From Desulfurellaceae bacterium (GTDB lineage: Bacteria; Desulfobacterota; Binatia; Bin18), in assembly GCA_021296095.1 (NCBI GenBank), contig JAGWBB010000006.1, positions 56,743 through 98,533 of the forward strand: DNA of 41,791 nt, given 5' to 3'. The notes below the pieces were generated by a model that saw nothing but the letters and a program-made list of their open reading frames with translations, was not told the origin of the DNA and did not search any database. This document shows, piece after piece, positions 24,065 through 31,781 of the stretch; the stretch's first letter is position 1; every line of letters starts with the position of its first letter. A program made the translations under genes and the position numbers.

Positions 24065-24898
24065 ATGAGTACATCACAACCGACTCGCGTCTACCTGATT
24101 ACCGGCGGCTATCCGGCCGGCTCTCCCGCCGGACACGATATGGACTACGCCCGCCTGCGCCTTCTGCAACTGCTGGGCGAAACCCCGAATCTGACGACCA
24201 CCGTCGGCAATGATTTCAGCGATCTGGCCAAGTGGCTGCCGTCCTGCCAGCTGGTCATCACCTATGTGGCCGGTCCGCACCTGAACGACGAACAGAGCCA
24301 CCTCATGCAGCAGTGGCTGGAGGACGGCGGGCGCTGGCTGGGGCTGCACGGCACCAGCGGCGGCCGAGCCGCTCCGGTTGGAGACGACCGACGCGTGCGT
24401 AAAATGGTCAAGACCAGCCATCATGCCGTGTTGGGCGGCTTCTTTCTCAACCACCCGCCACTGTGTAAGTTTCGGGTCGAGGTCGCCCAGCACGACCACC
24501 TGCTGACACATGGGCTGCCGGCGTCTTTTGAGGTGATGGACGAACTGTACATGATTGAGCTGCAAGAGCCGGCCAGCAGTCAGATCCTGCTGACCACCGA
24601 GCTGCCGACCGACCCGTCGCCCCCCGGCTTTGGCTTTGTGTACGACGCCGACACCGCCCTGTTGCCGGACGGCAAGACCCGGGTGCTGGGCTATACGCGT
24701 GACATCGGCAAGGGCGGGGTTGCCTATATCGCCCTCGGCCACTGTCACTCGCCGCTCAACAATGTCCAGCCCTTTGTCGATACCAGCGTGGAGGAGTCGG
24801 GCACGACGCCGGTCTCGTTTCGGGGGTCGTGGGAGACCGCCGCGTTTGCGCAGCTGGTGCGCAACGGCATCGCCTGGGGGAGCGCTCAGGCCGTCTAG
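24065..24898 (+). CDS. ThuA-like domain protein
   Basis: A 277-residue protein with the class I glutamine amidotransferase-like fold of the ThuA (trehalose utilisation) family. Markers are an N-terminal VYLITGGYP, ARLRLLQLLG, CQLVITYVAGPHLNDEQ, WLGLHGTSGG and VLGGFFLNHPP, then a late GGVAYIALGHCHSP. ThuA-type domains occur in sugar-oxidation proteins but most have no assigned reaction. A strong RBS (AAGGAGGG) is 7 bp from the ATG. It probably shares a transcript with the aldo/keto reductase, consistent with carbohydrate metabolism. Confidence 0.78.
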   Translation: MSTSQPTRVYLITGGYPAGSPAGHDMDYARLRLLQLLGETPNLTTTVGNDFSDLAKWLPSCQLVITYVAGPHLNDEQSHLMQQWLEDGGRWLGLHGTSGGRAAPVGDDRRVRKMVKTSHHAVLGGFFLNHPPLCKFRVEVAQHDHLLTHGLPASFEVMDELYMIELQEPASSQILLTTELPTDPSPPGFGFVYDADTALLPDGKTRVLGYTRDIGKGGVAYIALGHCHSPLNNVQPFVDTSVEESGTTPVSFRGSWETAAFAQLVRNGIAWGSAQAV

Positions 24899-24926
24899 AG
24901 CAAATAACGATGATGTGTAGCTGTCC

Positions 24927-25000
24927 GTCATTCCTGCAAAAGCAGGAATCCAGGTCCCCAGCCTCCCGATCTCTGGATGCCGGATCAAGTCCGGCATGAC
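24927..25000. repeat. Intergenic double-hairpin repeat (GTCATTCC...GGCATGAC type)
   Basis: Hairpin A has perfect 8-bp arms at 24930-24937 and 24942-24949 with an AAAA loop. Hairpin B has perfect 8-bp arms at 24977-24984 and 24990-24997 with loop TCAAG. The ends GTCAT...ATGAC are inverted. The minus strand would read MPDLIRHPE...WIPAFAGMT, a phrase that recurs in many proteobacterial genomes as a false ORF over this repeat. It is a mobile-type extragenic palindromic element and not a gene. Confidence 0.85.
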
Positions 25001-25111
25001 GCGAGCGTGCTAGCATGGCTACAACTTATCGTGAAACGCTCTAGGCGGACCGGATTCCGAGCAGGACGCCAACTGGGGGGCGACAATCGTCGCTCCCGCA
25101 ACGTTTACCCG

Positions 25112-25936
25112 TCAGCGATGATCGCCAAACGCCTCGTCGCGCGTTTTGGCCCGCTGGGCGCCGGCCAGGCTGTCCTCGCCCTGCTCCAGACGATACACCC
25201 GGGTCAGCGCATAGGTCTGAAAGGCACCCGTCACACCGGTCCGAAACCCCATCTCATCCTGCATCTGATTGATGGCAAACTTTGCCGTGCGTAGGGCGAA
25301 CGCGTCTTGCAGGGCAATGCGCTGGGCCAGCGCCATGGTTTCCTGGGCCAGCGTGTCGCGGGACACCACCCGGTTCACCAGCCCTCTGCGCTCGGCCTCC
25401 TGAGCGGTTAGCCAGTCGCCGGTGAACAGCTGCTCCTTGGCTTTGCGAAAGCCGATATCCCACGGCAGACTGAAATACTGCACGTGCGAGCCGCCCCAGC
25501 GCACGGCTCGGTCACAGAACTTGGCGTCGTCCGAAGCAATGATCAGATCACACGCCGAGGCCAGCATCAGGCCGCCCATAATACAGTACCCCTGCACCTG
25601 GGCGATGGTCGGCTTTGGAAAATCGCGCCAGCGTAGGGTGTTTTCAAAGTACAGCTGCCAGGTCCGTTGATATTCGTGGGCGGTGCCTTTTTTCAGGGGC
25701 CGCCGGCGCTGGTCTGCCAGTTCCTGCGGGCTGCCGATATCGTGACCGGCCGAAAAATGCTCGCCGGCGCCGGCCACAATGACCACCTTGACCGCATCGT
25801 CCTCCTCAGCCTGGGCCATGGCCTGATCAAACTCTTCCAACATGATCCGGCTCTGGGCGTTCAGCACCTCGGGCCGGTTGACGGTGAGGGTCAAGACGGC
25901 CTCGTTCCGCGCAAGCGTCAGCGTCTGGTATGACAT
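25112..25936 (-). CDS. Enoyl-CoA hydratase/isomerase (crotonase) family protein
   Basis: A 274-residue crotonase-fold protein. The oxyanion-hole segments are GAGEHFSAGHDIG (near residue 65) and CIMGGLMLASACDLIIASD. The usual catalytic glutamates (E144 and E164 of rat hydratase) are not evident: the matching stretch reads RWGGSHVQYFSLPWDIG. Simple hydration is therefore uncertain, and it may be an isomerase or a hydrolase of the superfamily. The ATG at 25936 has AAAGGAG upstream. It is divergent from the MTH1187 gene, with 77 bp between starts. Confidence 0.85.
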   Translation of the reverse strand: MSYQTLTLARNEAVLTLTVNRPEVLNAQSRIMLEEFDQAMAQAEEDDAVKVVIVAGAGEHFSAGHDIGSPQELADQRRRPLKKGTAHEYQRTWQLYFENTLRWRDFPKPTIAQVQGYCIMGGLMLASACDLIIASDDAKFCDRAVRWGGSHVQYFSLPWDIGFRKAKEQLFTGDWLTAQEAERRGLVNRVVSRDTLAQETMALAQRIALQDAFALRTAKFAINQMQDEMGFRTGVTGAFQTYALTRVYRLEQGEDSLAGAQRAKTRDEAFGDHR

Positions 25937-26013
25937 CGTCTGGCTCCTTTCTGGGACAGTTGGAAAAGTATGCGACAGTGCTACAGTCCCTGGCAACACC
26001 AAGGAGGCAAGTA

Positions 26014-26325
26014 ATGAAAGTCATCGCAGACCTGTGTGTCGTCCCGGTCGGGGTGGGCGTGTCCGTCTCAGCCCACGTCGCCGCCTGCCAGCGCGTCCTC
26101 AAAGAAGCCGGCCTCACGGTCCAGCTGCACGCCTATGGGACAAACATCGAGGGCGAGTGGGATAGCGTCTTTGCGGCCATCAAGCGCTGCCACGAGGTGG
26201 TCCATGAGATGGGCGCACCACGGATTTCGACCAGCCTGAAGATCGGCACCCGGACCGACCGCGCACAGACCATGGCCGACAAAGTGTCGAGCGTTGTCCG
26301 CAAGCTGGCCGGGCCGACGGGCTGA
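26014..26325 (+). CDS. MTH1187 family thiamine-binding protein
   Basis: A 103-residue protein of the MTH1187/YkoF-like (DUF77) group. It begins MKVIADLCVVPVGVGVSVS, followed by LTVQLHAYGTNIEGEWDSVF and VHEMGAPRISTSLKIGTRTD. These small ferredoxin-like-fold proteins form tetramers; homologues bind thiamine or its pyrimidine moiety. An ideal RBS (AAGGAGG) is 7 bp from the ATG. It is divergent from the crotonase and convergent with the NTF2-like gene. The cellular role is not settled. Confidence 0.88.
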   Translation: MKVIADLCVVPVGVGVSVSAHVAACQRVLKEAGLTVQLHAYGTNIEGEWDSVFAAIKRCHEVVHEMGAPRISTSLKIGTRTDRAQTMADKVSSVVRKLAGPTG

Positions 26326-26347
26326 CACCCCGGCTCAGCCTGCCGGC

Positions 26348-26776
26348 CTAGCTCATATCGCCCATCAGGTCGAAGTGTACCTTGCGGGTCTTGAACAGCC
26401 AGCGGTCACCCTGCTTGACCAGGGTGTCTTCGTAGCGTCCGGCCAAGCCATTCACCAAGGCGCTCTCGCCCTTGGAACGCACGACTACAATGTAGCTCTT
26501 GGCCGTGGCTTCCTCGCCGTTGACCTTGATGATCTCATTCATCACGCAGTGCTTGACCAGGGGCGCGCCGTCTTTCATCGGCACCCGGCCCGGGATGGCC
26601 CGCACAAAAGCACGCAGGGCCTCTTTGCCCTCCTGAACCCCGTTGGCACCGGCGTCAAACCGGCCGTCCTCGGCGAACAGGTCCACCCACTCGTCAAACT
26701 CGCCGCCATCAAAGTGGAAACAATAATTGGCAATCGTCTCGTGAATGGCATCTTTCTCTTCCAGAACTGTGGCCAT
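26348..26776 (-). CDS. SnoaL/NTF2-like domain protein
   Basis: A 142-residue alpha+beta barrel protein of the NTF2-like (SnoaL_4) type: IHETIANYCFHFDGGEFDEWV, LFAEDGRFDAG, a central HCVMNEIIKVNGEEATAKSY strand and a C-terminal RWLFKTRKVHFDL. Such proteins are ligand-binding or isomerase/dehydratase-like, and the activity cannot be predicted. AAGGAGGG precedes the ATG at 26776; a longer in-frame reading to 26974 runs through hairpin repeats and is unlikely. Confidence 0.78.
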   Translation of the reverse strand: MATVLEEKDAIHETIANYCFHFDGGEFDEWVDLFAEDGRFDAGANGVQEGKEALRAFVRAIPGRVPMKDGAPLVKHCVMNEIIKVNGEEATAKSYIVVVRSKGESALVNGLAGRYEDTLVKQGDRWLFKTRKVHFDLMGDMS

Positions 26777-26832
26777 GGCGTCCCTCCTTCTGTTGATACC
26801 GTCCGTCCTAGCACTTTTTTCCGGTCCCGCCC

Positions 26833-26887
26833 ACACAGGGAATCGTGATAACAAAAAGAATCCTAAGGAGATCACGATTGCCTGTGT
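26833..26887. repeat. Hairpin repeat, copy 3 (diverged)
   Basis: Arms 26833-26849 and 26871-26887 pair over 17 bp with one mismatch, around a 21-nt loop. On the minus strand the left side reads GTGATCTCCTT, matching the family core, while the right side has TTATCAC in place of GGTCATCA. Confidence 0.65.
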
Positions 26888-26922
26888 CACCAGCTTGCTT
26901 TGGTCCGAGCGGTGGTGGTAAA

Positions 26923-26991
26923 AAAGCTCTCGGTGATGACCGATCCCTCGAAAGAGATCACCGAGAGCTTTCAAAGCCGTCGGTGATGACC
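26923..26991. repeat. Hairpin repeat, copy 4, with a 50-bp partial duplication
   Basis: Perfect 15-bp arms at 26923-26937 and 26957-26971 (AAAGCTCTCGGTGAT and its complement) surround a 19-nt loop. On the minus strand the core reads GGTGATCTCTTTC ... CGGTCATCACC. CGGTGATGACC at 26931-26941 recurs exactly 50 bp on at 26981-26991, suggesting half of another copy. The 26777-27026 gap contains only copies 3 and 4. Confidence 0.75.
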
Positions 26992-27026
26992 AATTCCCCC
27001 CAAGAAAGTATTTCAGAGGCAGCGCG

Positions 27027-27473
27027 ATGGATTCTCAACTCGAAGCTCTTCTCAATCGGCTGCTCGAAGCAGAACGCGCCGGCCATCGGCTGCTCGACGC
27101 TATGGGCCAAGAGACGTCGGACTCCGAGGTGAGCGCGCTGCTGGTCAACTTCACCGATGTTGAGGTGAGCGACACCGCCATCCTCGAAGGCTTGATCCGC
27201 CTGCACGGCGGAACGCCCTCGACCGAAACCGGCGACTTTGCCGACAAGGTCCTGCGGCTCAGCAGTCTGGCCGACCAGATCGATCTGCTGTCCCAGGGAC
27301 AGGCCTGGGTTGCCCGCAAGGTCGAGCAGGTCCTGGCCCTCAACCCGCCCCCCGACGTTGCCGCCTTTCTCAAGGAAATGGCCAACCGCCATCGCCACAA
27401 TATGGAGTGGGCCCGAGCCGAGGCCATCAAGCTGTCGGTGGCGACTGATCTCCCAGGAAGACATCAGCGCTAG
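27027..27473 (+). CDS. Ferritin-like helical protein (DUF6306-type)
   Basis: A 148-residue four-helix-bundle-type protein: LEALLNRLLEAERAGHRLLDAM, then EVSALLVNFTDVEVSDTAILEGLI, LADQIDLLSQGQAWVARKVEQVL and FLKEMANRHRHNMEWARAEAI. Glu and His residues recur at ferritin-like spacing (E-R in helix 1, E-V in helix 2, H-R-H-N-M-E-W in the last helix), but a di-iron site cannot be confirmed. The function is unknown. The start ATG is preceded by AGAGGCAG. A PAP2 gene begins 13 bp after its stop. Confidence 0.6.
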   Translation: MDSQLEALLNRLLEAERAGHRLLDAMGQETSDSEVSALLVNFTDVEVSDTAILEGLIRLHGGTPSTETGDFADKVLRLSSLADQIDLLSQGQAWVARKVEQVLALNPPPDVAAFLKEMANRHRHNMEWARAEAIKLSVATDLPGRHQR

Positions 27474-27486
27474 CTGGTTCGGACTG

Positions 27487-28608
27487 GTGACACCTCAGTT
27501 TGCGACCCGCTTCTCCCTCGTCTGCCTGGGACTCGCCGTGTGCGAGTTGGTGTGTCTGCCGTGGCTGATCAGCCTCGACGCCACAGCCTATCGCTGGATG
27601 CAGACCCTGCGCTCGTGTCGGGCCGATTATCTGGCCAGTCTGCTCAAACACCTGCCGCTGGCGGGTCTGCTGATCCTTGGCGGCGTCCCGGTCGCGGTCT
27701 TATACCTCCGTCGCCAGTGGGCCGAGGCGTGGCGGGCCAGCTGGCTGATCGGTGGCGGCTTGTTCCTGTGTGAGCTGCTAAAGACCGGCCTGGAACGCGC
27801 CCGACCCAGTGTCCTGACCCCCAGCCTGGTCGGCAACAGCTTTCCCAGCGGTCATGTCAGCGCCGCCCTGCTGATGAGCGGCGTGTTCATTTTTCTTGCC
27901 TGGCGCTCCGACTGGAGGCCCTGGCTGCGACACGGCGGAACCGGGCTGTGCGTCGTCCTGTCGGCCCTGATCGTCTGGCAGCGCGTCTACTTCGGCCACC
28001 ACTGGCTGCTTGATGTGGTCGGGACGGTGCTGCTCGGCGGCGCCTGGCTCAGCTTCGGCCTCTCGCGGCCGGCCCGGCTTCCCATTTCCCGCTCGGCCCT
28101 GGTCTGGAGTGTGGGACTGCTGGCCTGCTATCCGATCGTCCTGCTCTTTCCCCACACCAACCTGAGCCTACCCTCGGCGCGGACAGCCGAGACCGCCGCA
28201 GTGGCCCGGATTTCCTTTGGCGTGGCCAAGCAACACGTCGGCTTGGCCGGCGCCTGGGGCGCTCGGGGGCGCGAGCCGGCCGGGCCGATTACCTGGATGA
28301 AACGCGGTGAGGCCGGGCTGAGCCTGTCCCTGCCCCAGCCCGGCACCTATCTGCTGCGTTTTGCCGCCCGCCCCTTTGTCCACGCCCGGACCGAAACGTG
28401 TTACCCGCTGAGCGTCCTGATTAACGGTCAACTGGTCGGCCGCCAGCTGCTGTACCGGGGCTGGCGCGAGTATGAGCTGTGGCTGGACCCGGCGTGGGTC
28501 GTGGCCGGCGAGAACGAGCTGGTGTTTCGGGTCGGACCGGATTTTCCGCCGGCCGGTCCCGAACAGCAAACCGTGGCGTTTCGCTCAGTGCGGATAGCAC
28601 ACCCCTGA
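27487..28608 (+). CDS. PAP2 family phosphatase with C-terminal beta-rich domain
   Basis: A 373-residue membrane phosphatase of the PAP2 superfamily, probably acting on undecaprenyl pyrophosphate or another lipid phosphate. The three motifs are KTGLERARP (K99 to P107), PSGH (120-123) and R166-x5-H172-x3-D176 (WQRVYFGHHWLLD). Five to six TM helices lie in residues ~8-225. After residue ~240 a soluble ~130-residue region, probably facing outside, resembles a beta-sandwich (GLSLSLPQPGTYLLRFAA, YPLSVLINGQLVGRQLLY). GTG at 27487 is the best in-frame start; no ATG is available nearby, so the exact start is uncertain. Confidence 0.82.
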   Translation: MTPQFATRFSLVCLGLAVCELVCLPWLISLDATAYRWMQTLRSCRADYLASLLKHLPLAGLLILGGVPVAVLYLRRQWAEAWRASWLIGGGLFLCELLKTGLERARPSVLTPSLVGNSFPSGHVSAALLMSGVFIFLAWRSDWRPWLRHGGTGLCVVLSALIVWQRVYFGHHWLLDVVGTVLLGGAWLSFGLSRPARLPISRSALVWSVGLLACYPIVLLFPHTNLSLPSARTAETAAVARISFGVAKQHVGLAGAWGARGREPAGPITWMKRGEAGLSLSLPQPGTYLLRFAARPFVHARTETCYPLSVLINGQLVGRQLLYRGWREYELWLDPAWVVAGENELVFRVGPDFPPAGPEQQTVAFRSVRIAHP

Positions 28609-28617
28609 GCGCAGCGC

Positions 28618-28863
28618 CTAGAAGACGATTTTGACCGTCGGGATGCTCTTGAGGGCGGAGAAGATCACGTTCCGCTCTTCCTCGCTGTGGACCTGGAGGG
28701 AGAAATGGAAGGACGTGTACTTGCCCGTTCTGCTGCGGTTTGACTCGCTCAGGTGATAGTCGCAGTGCTCGAACAGGGTCGGGACGGTATCCAGGATACG
28801 CTGTCGGTCAGCTCCGATGATTTTGTAATACCACTGGCACGGATACCGGATTTCTGGCTTCAC
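28618..28863 (-). CDS. ybeD: YbeD/DUF493 family protein
   Basis: An 81-residue ACT-like alpha/beta protein of the YbeD family. It starts MKPEIRYPCQWYYKIIGADR and has the conserved YTSFHFSLQVHSEEERNVIF and a final VKIVF. Proteobacterial YbeD lies near lipoate genes and has an ACT-type regulatory fold, with the role undefined. It is convergent with the PAP2 gene, the stops 9 bp apart. A 79-bp gap separates it from the ThDP enzyme upstream on the same strand. Confidence 0.82.
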   Translation of the reverse strand: MKPEIRYPCQWYYKIIGADRQRILDTVPTLFEHCDYHLSESNRSRTGKYTSFHFSLQVHSEEERNVIFSALKSIPTVKIVF

Positions 28864-28908
28864 ATGATTCCCTTTGTTTGCAAACCGCTCTCATCTTCAG
28901 ACAGACGT

Positions 28909-28932
28909 GCGTGCCGCCTTAACGCGGCACGC
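28909..28932 (-). terminator. Hairpin after the ThDP enzyme gene
   Basis: Perfect 9-bp GC-rich arms (GCGTGCCGC at 28909-28917, complement at 28924-28932) enclose a 6-nt loop, 11 bp downstream of the gene end on the minus strand. No T-run follows. Confidence 0.45.
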
Positions 28933-28942
28933 CGTCCCGCTC

Positions 28943-30601
28943 TTAATATCCGCCAAAGCCCATATCCGTGGTTGCCTGCGCTTCGGGGTCGGTGCACACA
29001 TTGACCAGGGCCGGCTTGCCGCTGGCAATGGCGCGCTCGATTGCGGCGCGGATGTCGTCCGGGTTCTCGACAAACTCGCCGTGACCGCCCAGCGCCTCGA
29101 CGACTTTATCGTAGCGCTGGTGGCCGAGTTCACGCCCGACATTGCCCATGCCCAGGCCACTGGCCGTCGCCCGACCGGTCTGGCGCGAGGTAAAGCCGGC
29201 ATTGTTCGACACGACCACGACAATCGGCAGATTGTGACGGATGGCCGAGTCCATTTCCATGCCGTTCCAGCCAAACGCCCCATCCCCGGACAAGACCAGG
29301 ACCGGCTTGTCCGGCTGAGCCGCCTTGGCGCCAATCCCGAATGGGACGCCAACGCCCATACAGCCGTGCGGGCCGGCGTTCAGGCTCGTCCCGATGTCGT
29401 AAATGGGAATAGACTGGCGGGCAAAGTTGAGGATTTCGTGTCCGTCCACCACCAGGATCGTATCGCGGCTGATGACCTCGCGCACTTCCTGGCACAGACG
29501 CAGCGGATGCACGGGCACGGCGTCGGAGTGCAGCAGCGGCGCCGAGCGTTCTTCGTTTGAGTGCTGCTTGGCCGACAGTTGGGCGACCCAGGCCGTCTCC
29601 TGCGTCCCGTCGAATTTTCCGGCCGCCTCTTCGATCAACTGCTGGAGCACCAGCTTGGCGTCACCAATAATCCCCACCTCAACACCCCGGTTATGGCCGA
29701 TGGAGCGTCCGTCCAGATTGACATTGATGAACTTGGCCTCGGCCGAAAACCGTGGCGCCCGCAGAAAGGACAGCATGGAGTTGGCCCGGGCACCGATGAC
29801 GAGCACTACGTCGGCTTCGCGGAAGGCCATGGAGCGGGCGGCCGGAAACGCGCGCTGGTGATCTTCGGGCACCACACCCCGGCCCTGCGGGGTGGTATAG
29901 AACGGAATGCCCGTGGTCTCGACGAATTGCCGCAGCTCCTGGCTGGCGTCGGCCCACAGCACGCCGCTGCCGGTGACGATGATCGGCTTGGCAGCCTGCC
30001 GCAGCAGTTCGACCGCCCGCCGGATCAGGGCTGGGTCGCCGGCCGGCCGACTCTCGACCCGGTACTGTTGCGGCCAGTACAGGCTGTCCTCCTCCACCTT
30101 GCCGGCCAGGATGTCGCCGGGCAGATCCAGGTAGACCGGCCCCTTCTTGCCGTCCATGGCCTCCCGAAAGGCGATGCTGACGTACTCTGGAATGCGCTGG
30201 ACCATATCGACCCGGTAGGCGGCCTTGACCACCGGCTTCATCATCGCCAGCTGGTCCATCTCCTGGAACGCGTCCAGGGTGGTCGCCCGTATCGGCGCCG
30301 ACCCCCCAATCGCCACAATCGGCGCGGCATCGGCCCAGGCGTTGGCCAGCCCGGTGACCGCGTTGGCCGTTCCCGGTCCCGACGGGGTAATACAAATGCC
30401 GGGTTTGCCGGTCACCCGGGCATAGGCGTGAGCCATCATGGCGGCGGCTTGTTCATGGCGTACATAAATGCCCTGCATGCCGTGGGTCAGGCACGAGGCG
30501 GCCGTTCCCGAGGTCGGGCCGCCCATCATGAAGAAAATGGTATCGACGCCCTCGTTCTTAAACGCTTGTCCGATGATCTGTTCGCCGCGGATGCTTGCCA
30601 T
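28943..30601 (-). CDS. Thiamine-diphosphate enzyme (2-hydroxyacyl-CoA lyase/oxalyl-CoA decarboxylase/ALS-like)
   Basis: A 552-residue three-domain ThDP enzyme. The activating Glu is E50 in YVRHEQAAAMMAHAYAR and the ThDP/Mg motif is GDG at 439-441 through NN at 466-467. PSGPGTANAVTGLANAWADA and GPVYLDLPGDIL are typical of the acetolactate synthase/oxalyl-CoA decarboxylase superfamily. Lack of a small-subunit gene and the CoA-rich neighbourhood favour a 2-hydroxyacyl-CoA lyase-type or other decarboxylase role over branched-chain biosynthesis, but this is inference. GGGAGGAGAACA precedes the ATG. It is divergent from the quinone oxidoreductase. Confidence 0.85.
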   Translation of the reverse strand: MASIRGEQIIGQAFKNEGVDTIFFMMGGPTSGTAASCLTHGMQGIYVRHEQAAAMMAHAYARVTGKPGICITPSGPGTANAVTGLANAWADAAPIVAIGGSAPIRATTLDAFQEMDQLAMMKPVVKAAYRVDMVQRIPEYVSIAFREAMDGKKGPVYLDLPGDILAGKVEEDSLYWPQQYRVESRPAGDPALIRRAVELLRQAAKPIIVTGSGVLWADASQELRQFVETTGIPFYTTPQGRGVVPEDHQRAFPAARSMAFREADVVLVIGARANSMLSFLRAPRFSAEAKFINVNLDGRSIGHNRGVEVGIIGDAKLVLQQLIEEAAGKFDGTQETAWVAQLSAKQHSNEERSAPLLHSDAVPVHPLRLCQEVREVISRDTILVVDGHEILNFARQSIPIYDIGTSLNAGPHGCMGVGVPFGIGAKAAQPDKPVLVLSGDGAFGWNGMEMDSAIRHNLPIVVVVSNNAGFTSRQTGRATASGLGMGNVGRELGHQRYDKVVEALGGHGEFVENPDDIRAAIERAIASGKPALVNVCTDPEAQATTDMGFGGY

Positions 30602-30626
30602 TGTTCTCCTCCCTGCGAAGAAAGTG

Positions 30627-30658
30627 GATGATCTCTTTTTGCTGCGGTGCTTATCATC
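30627..30658. repeat. Hairpin repeat, copy 5 (short, diverged)
   Basis: GGATGATCTCTTTTTGCTG ... CGGTGCTTATCATC shares the GATGATCTCTTxTTGCT half of copy 1, including the loop, and pairs GATGAT with ATCATC. It lies in the divergent gap between the ThDP enzyme and quinone oxidoreductase genes. Confidence 0.6.
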
Positions 30659-30776
30659 ATGCCCTTTTTACTCGTGCCCCGTTTTCCCTCAGTCCGAAGC
30701 CAGAAGTCAAGGGACCTATGCTCAGCCACGGCATTGGGATAGGACACAAGACACACCGCACTGAAGGGAGAGCGAT

Positions 30777-31745
30777 ATGAAAGCAATTCTGTTTGAGGCA
30801 GTCGGCGGACCCGAGGTGCTGAAACTGGGCGAGGCGCCCATTCCCGAACTCAGACCCCGTAAAGTGTTGATTAAAAATCAGGCCATCGGGATCAACTTTG
30901 CGGATACGCGCTTCCGTCAGGGCCAGTATGTCATGCAACCCAGACTCCCGGATACGCCCGGCCTCGAAGCGGCGGGCGTGGTCGAAGCGGTCGGCGAGGG
31001 GGTAGACCATATCGCGCCGGGCACCCGGGTGGCGGCCATCGGCATGCGGACCTACGCCGAATACGCGCTCGTCTCGGCCGACCAGGTCATGCCGCTGCCC
31101 GATTCGGTCAGTTTTGAACAGGGCGCGGCCTTTCCGATCCAGACCCTGACCGCCTACCACCTGTTGCACACCTGCCATCAGACCGCCCCGGGCCAGACTG
31201 TGCTCGTGCACTCCGCAGCCGGCGGAGTGGGCATTGTCGCCATGCAGATCGCCAAGGCGGCCGGCGCGCGGGTGATCGGCACCGTCTCGAGCGACGCCAA
31301 AGTCGCCCTGGCCCAGGAGTATGGGGCCGAGGCGGTGATCAATTATGAGAGCCAGGACTTTGCCGAAGAAGTCAAAAAGCTGACCGACGGCAAGGGCGTA
31401 GACCTGATCCTCGACGCAGTGGGGCAACCGACCTTTGCCACAGGGCTCAAGTGCCTGGCCCCGTTCGGTCATGCCATCCTGTACGGCCAGGCCGGCGGCG
31501 CGCCCGAGCCGGTCAACGTCTTTGGGCTGTTCCAGAACTCGCTCAAGGTCAGCTGCTTTGGCCTGTACACGGCCTCGGCCATACCCGAGCTGCACCACAG
31601 AGGGATTACCGAGTCGTTCCGGTTGATGGAGGAAGGCAAACTCAAACTCCTGGTCGGCAAGAGCTACCCTCTGGCCGAGGCGGCCGAGGCGCACCGCTTC
31701 ATGGAATCCCGCCAATCGGTCGGCAAGCTGATCCTGACCCCCTAG
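30777..31745 (+). CDS. Zinc-independent MDR, NADPH:quinone oxidoreductase type
   Basis: A 322-residue medium-chain dehydrogenase/reductase without the zinc-binding cysteines. It has GroES-like N-terminal LRPRKVLIKNQAIGINFADT, a QOR-typical GLEAAGVVEAVG, and the Rossmann HSAAGGVGIVAMQIAKAAGA motif at ~residues 144-163, followed by ADVINY-like GAEAVINYESQDF. It reduces quinones or enones with NADPH in one- or two-electron steps; the true substrate is unknown. A GGGAGAG RBS is 5 bp upstream. The gap to the next gene holds a direct/inverted repeat. Confidence 0.88.
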   Translation: MKAILFEAVGGPEVLKLGEAPIPELRPRKVLIKNQAIGINFADTRFRQGQYVMQPRLPDTPGLEAAGVVEAVGEGVDHIAPGTRVAAIGMRTYAEYALVSADQVMPLPDSVSFEQGAAFPIQTLTAYHLLHTCHQTAPGQTVLVHSAAGGVGIVAMQIAKAAGARVIGTVSSDAKVALAQEYGAEAVINYESQDFAEEVKKLTDGKGVDLILDAVGQPTFATGLKCLAPFGHAILYGQAGGAPEPVNVFGLFQNSLKVSCFGLYTASAIPELHHRGITESFRLMEEGKLKLLVGKSYPLAEAAEAHRFMESRQSVGKLILTP

Positions 31746-31781
31746 GTTTGAGCTTGGGCCGGCTCTGGACGACCCCCCGGC

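Noticed and set aside
24074-24997. Minus-strand open frame starting MPDLIRHPE
   Set aside because: It begins in the double-hairpin repeat at 24927-25000 and runs antisense through the ThuA-like gene. This phrase is a well-known false-ORF product of the repeat.
26777-26974. N-terminal extension of the SnoaL/NTF2-like protein
   Set aside because: The added reading runs across hairpin repeats; ATG 26776 has AAGGAGGG and begins the domain.
29561-30631. 356-codon plus-strand open frame opposite the ThDP enzyme
   Set aside because: It is a shadow of the strongly conserved minus-strand gene, with no RBS and an atypical composition.
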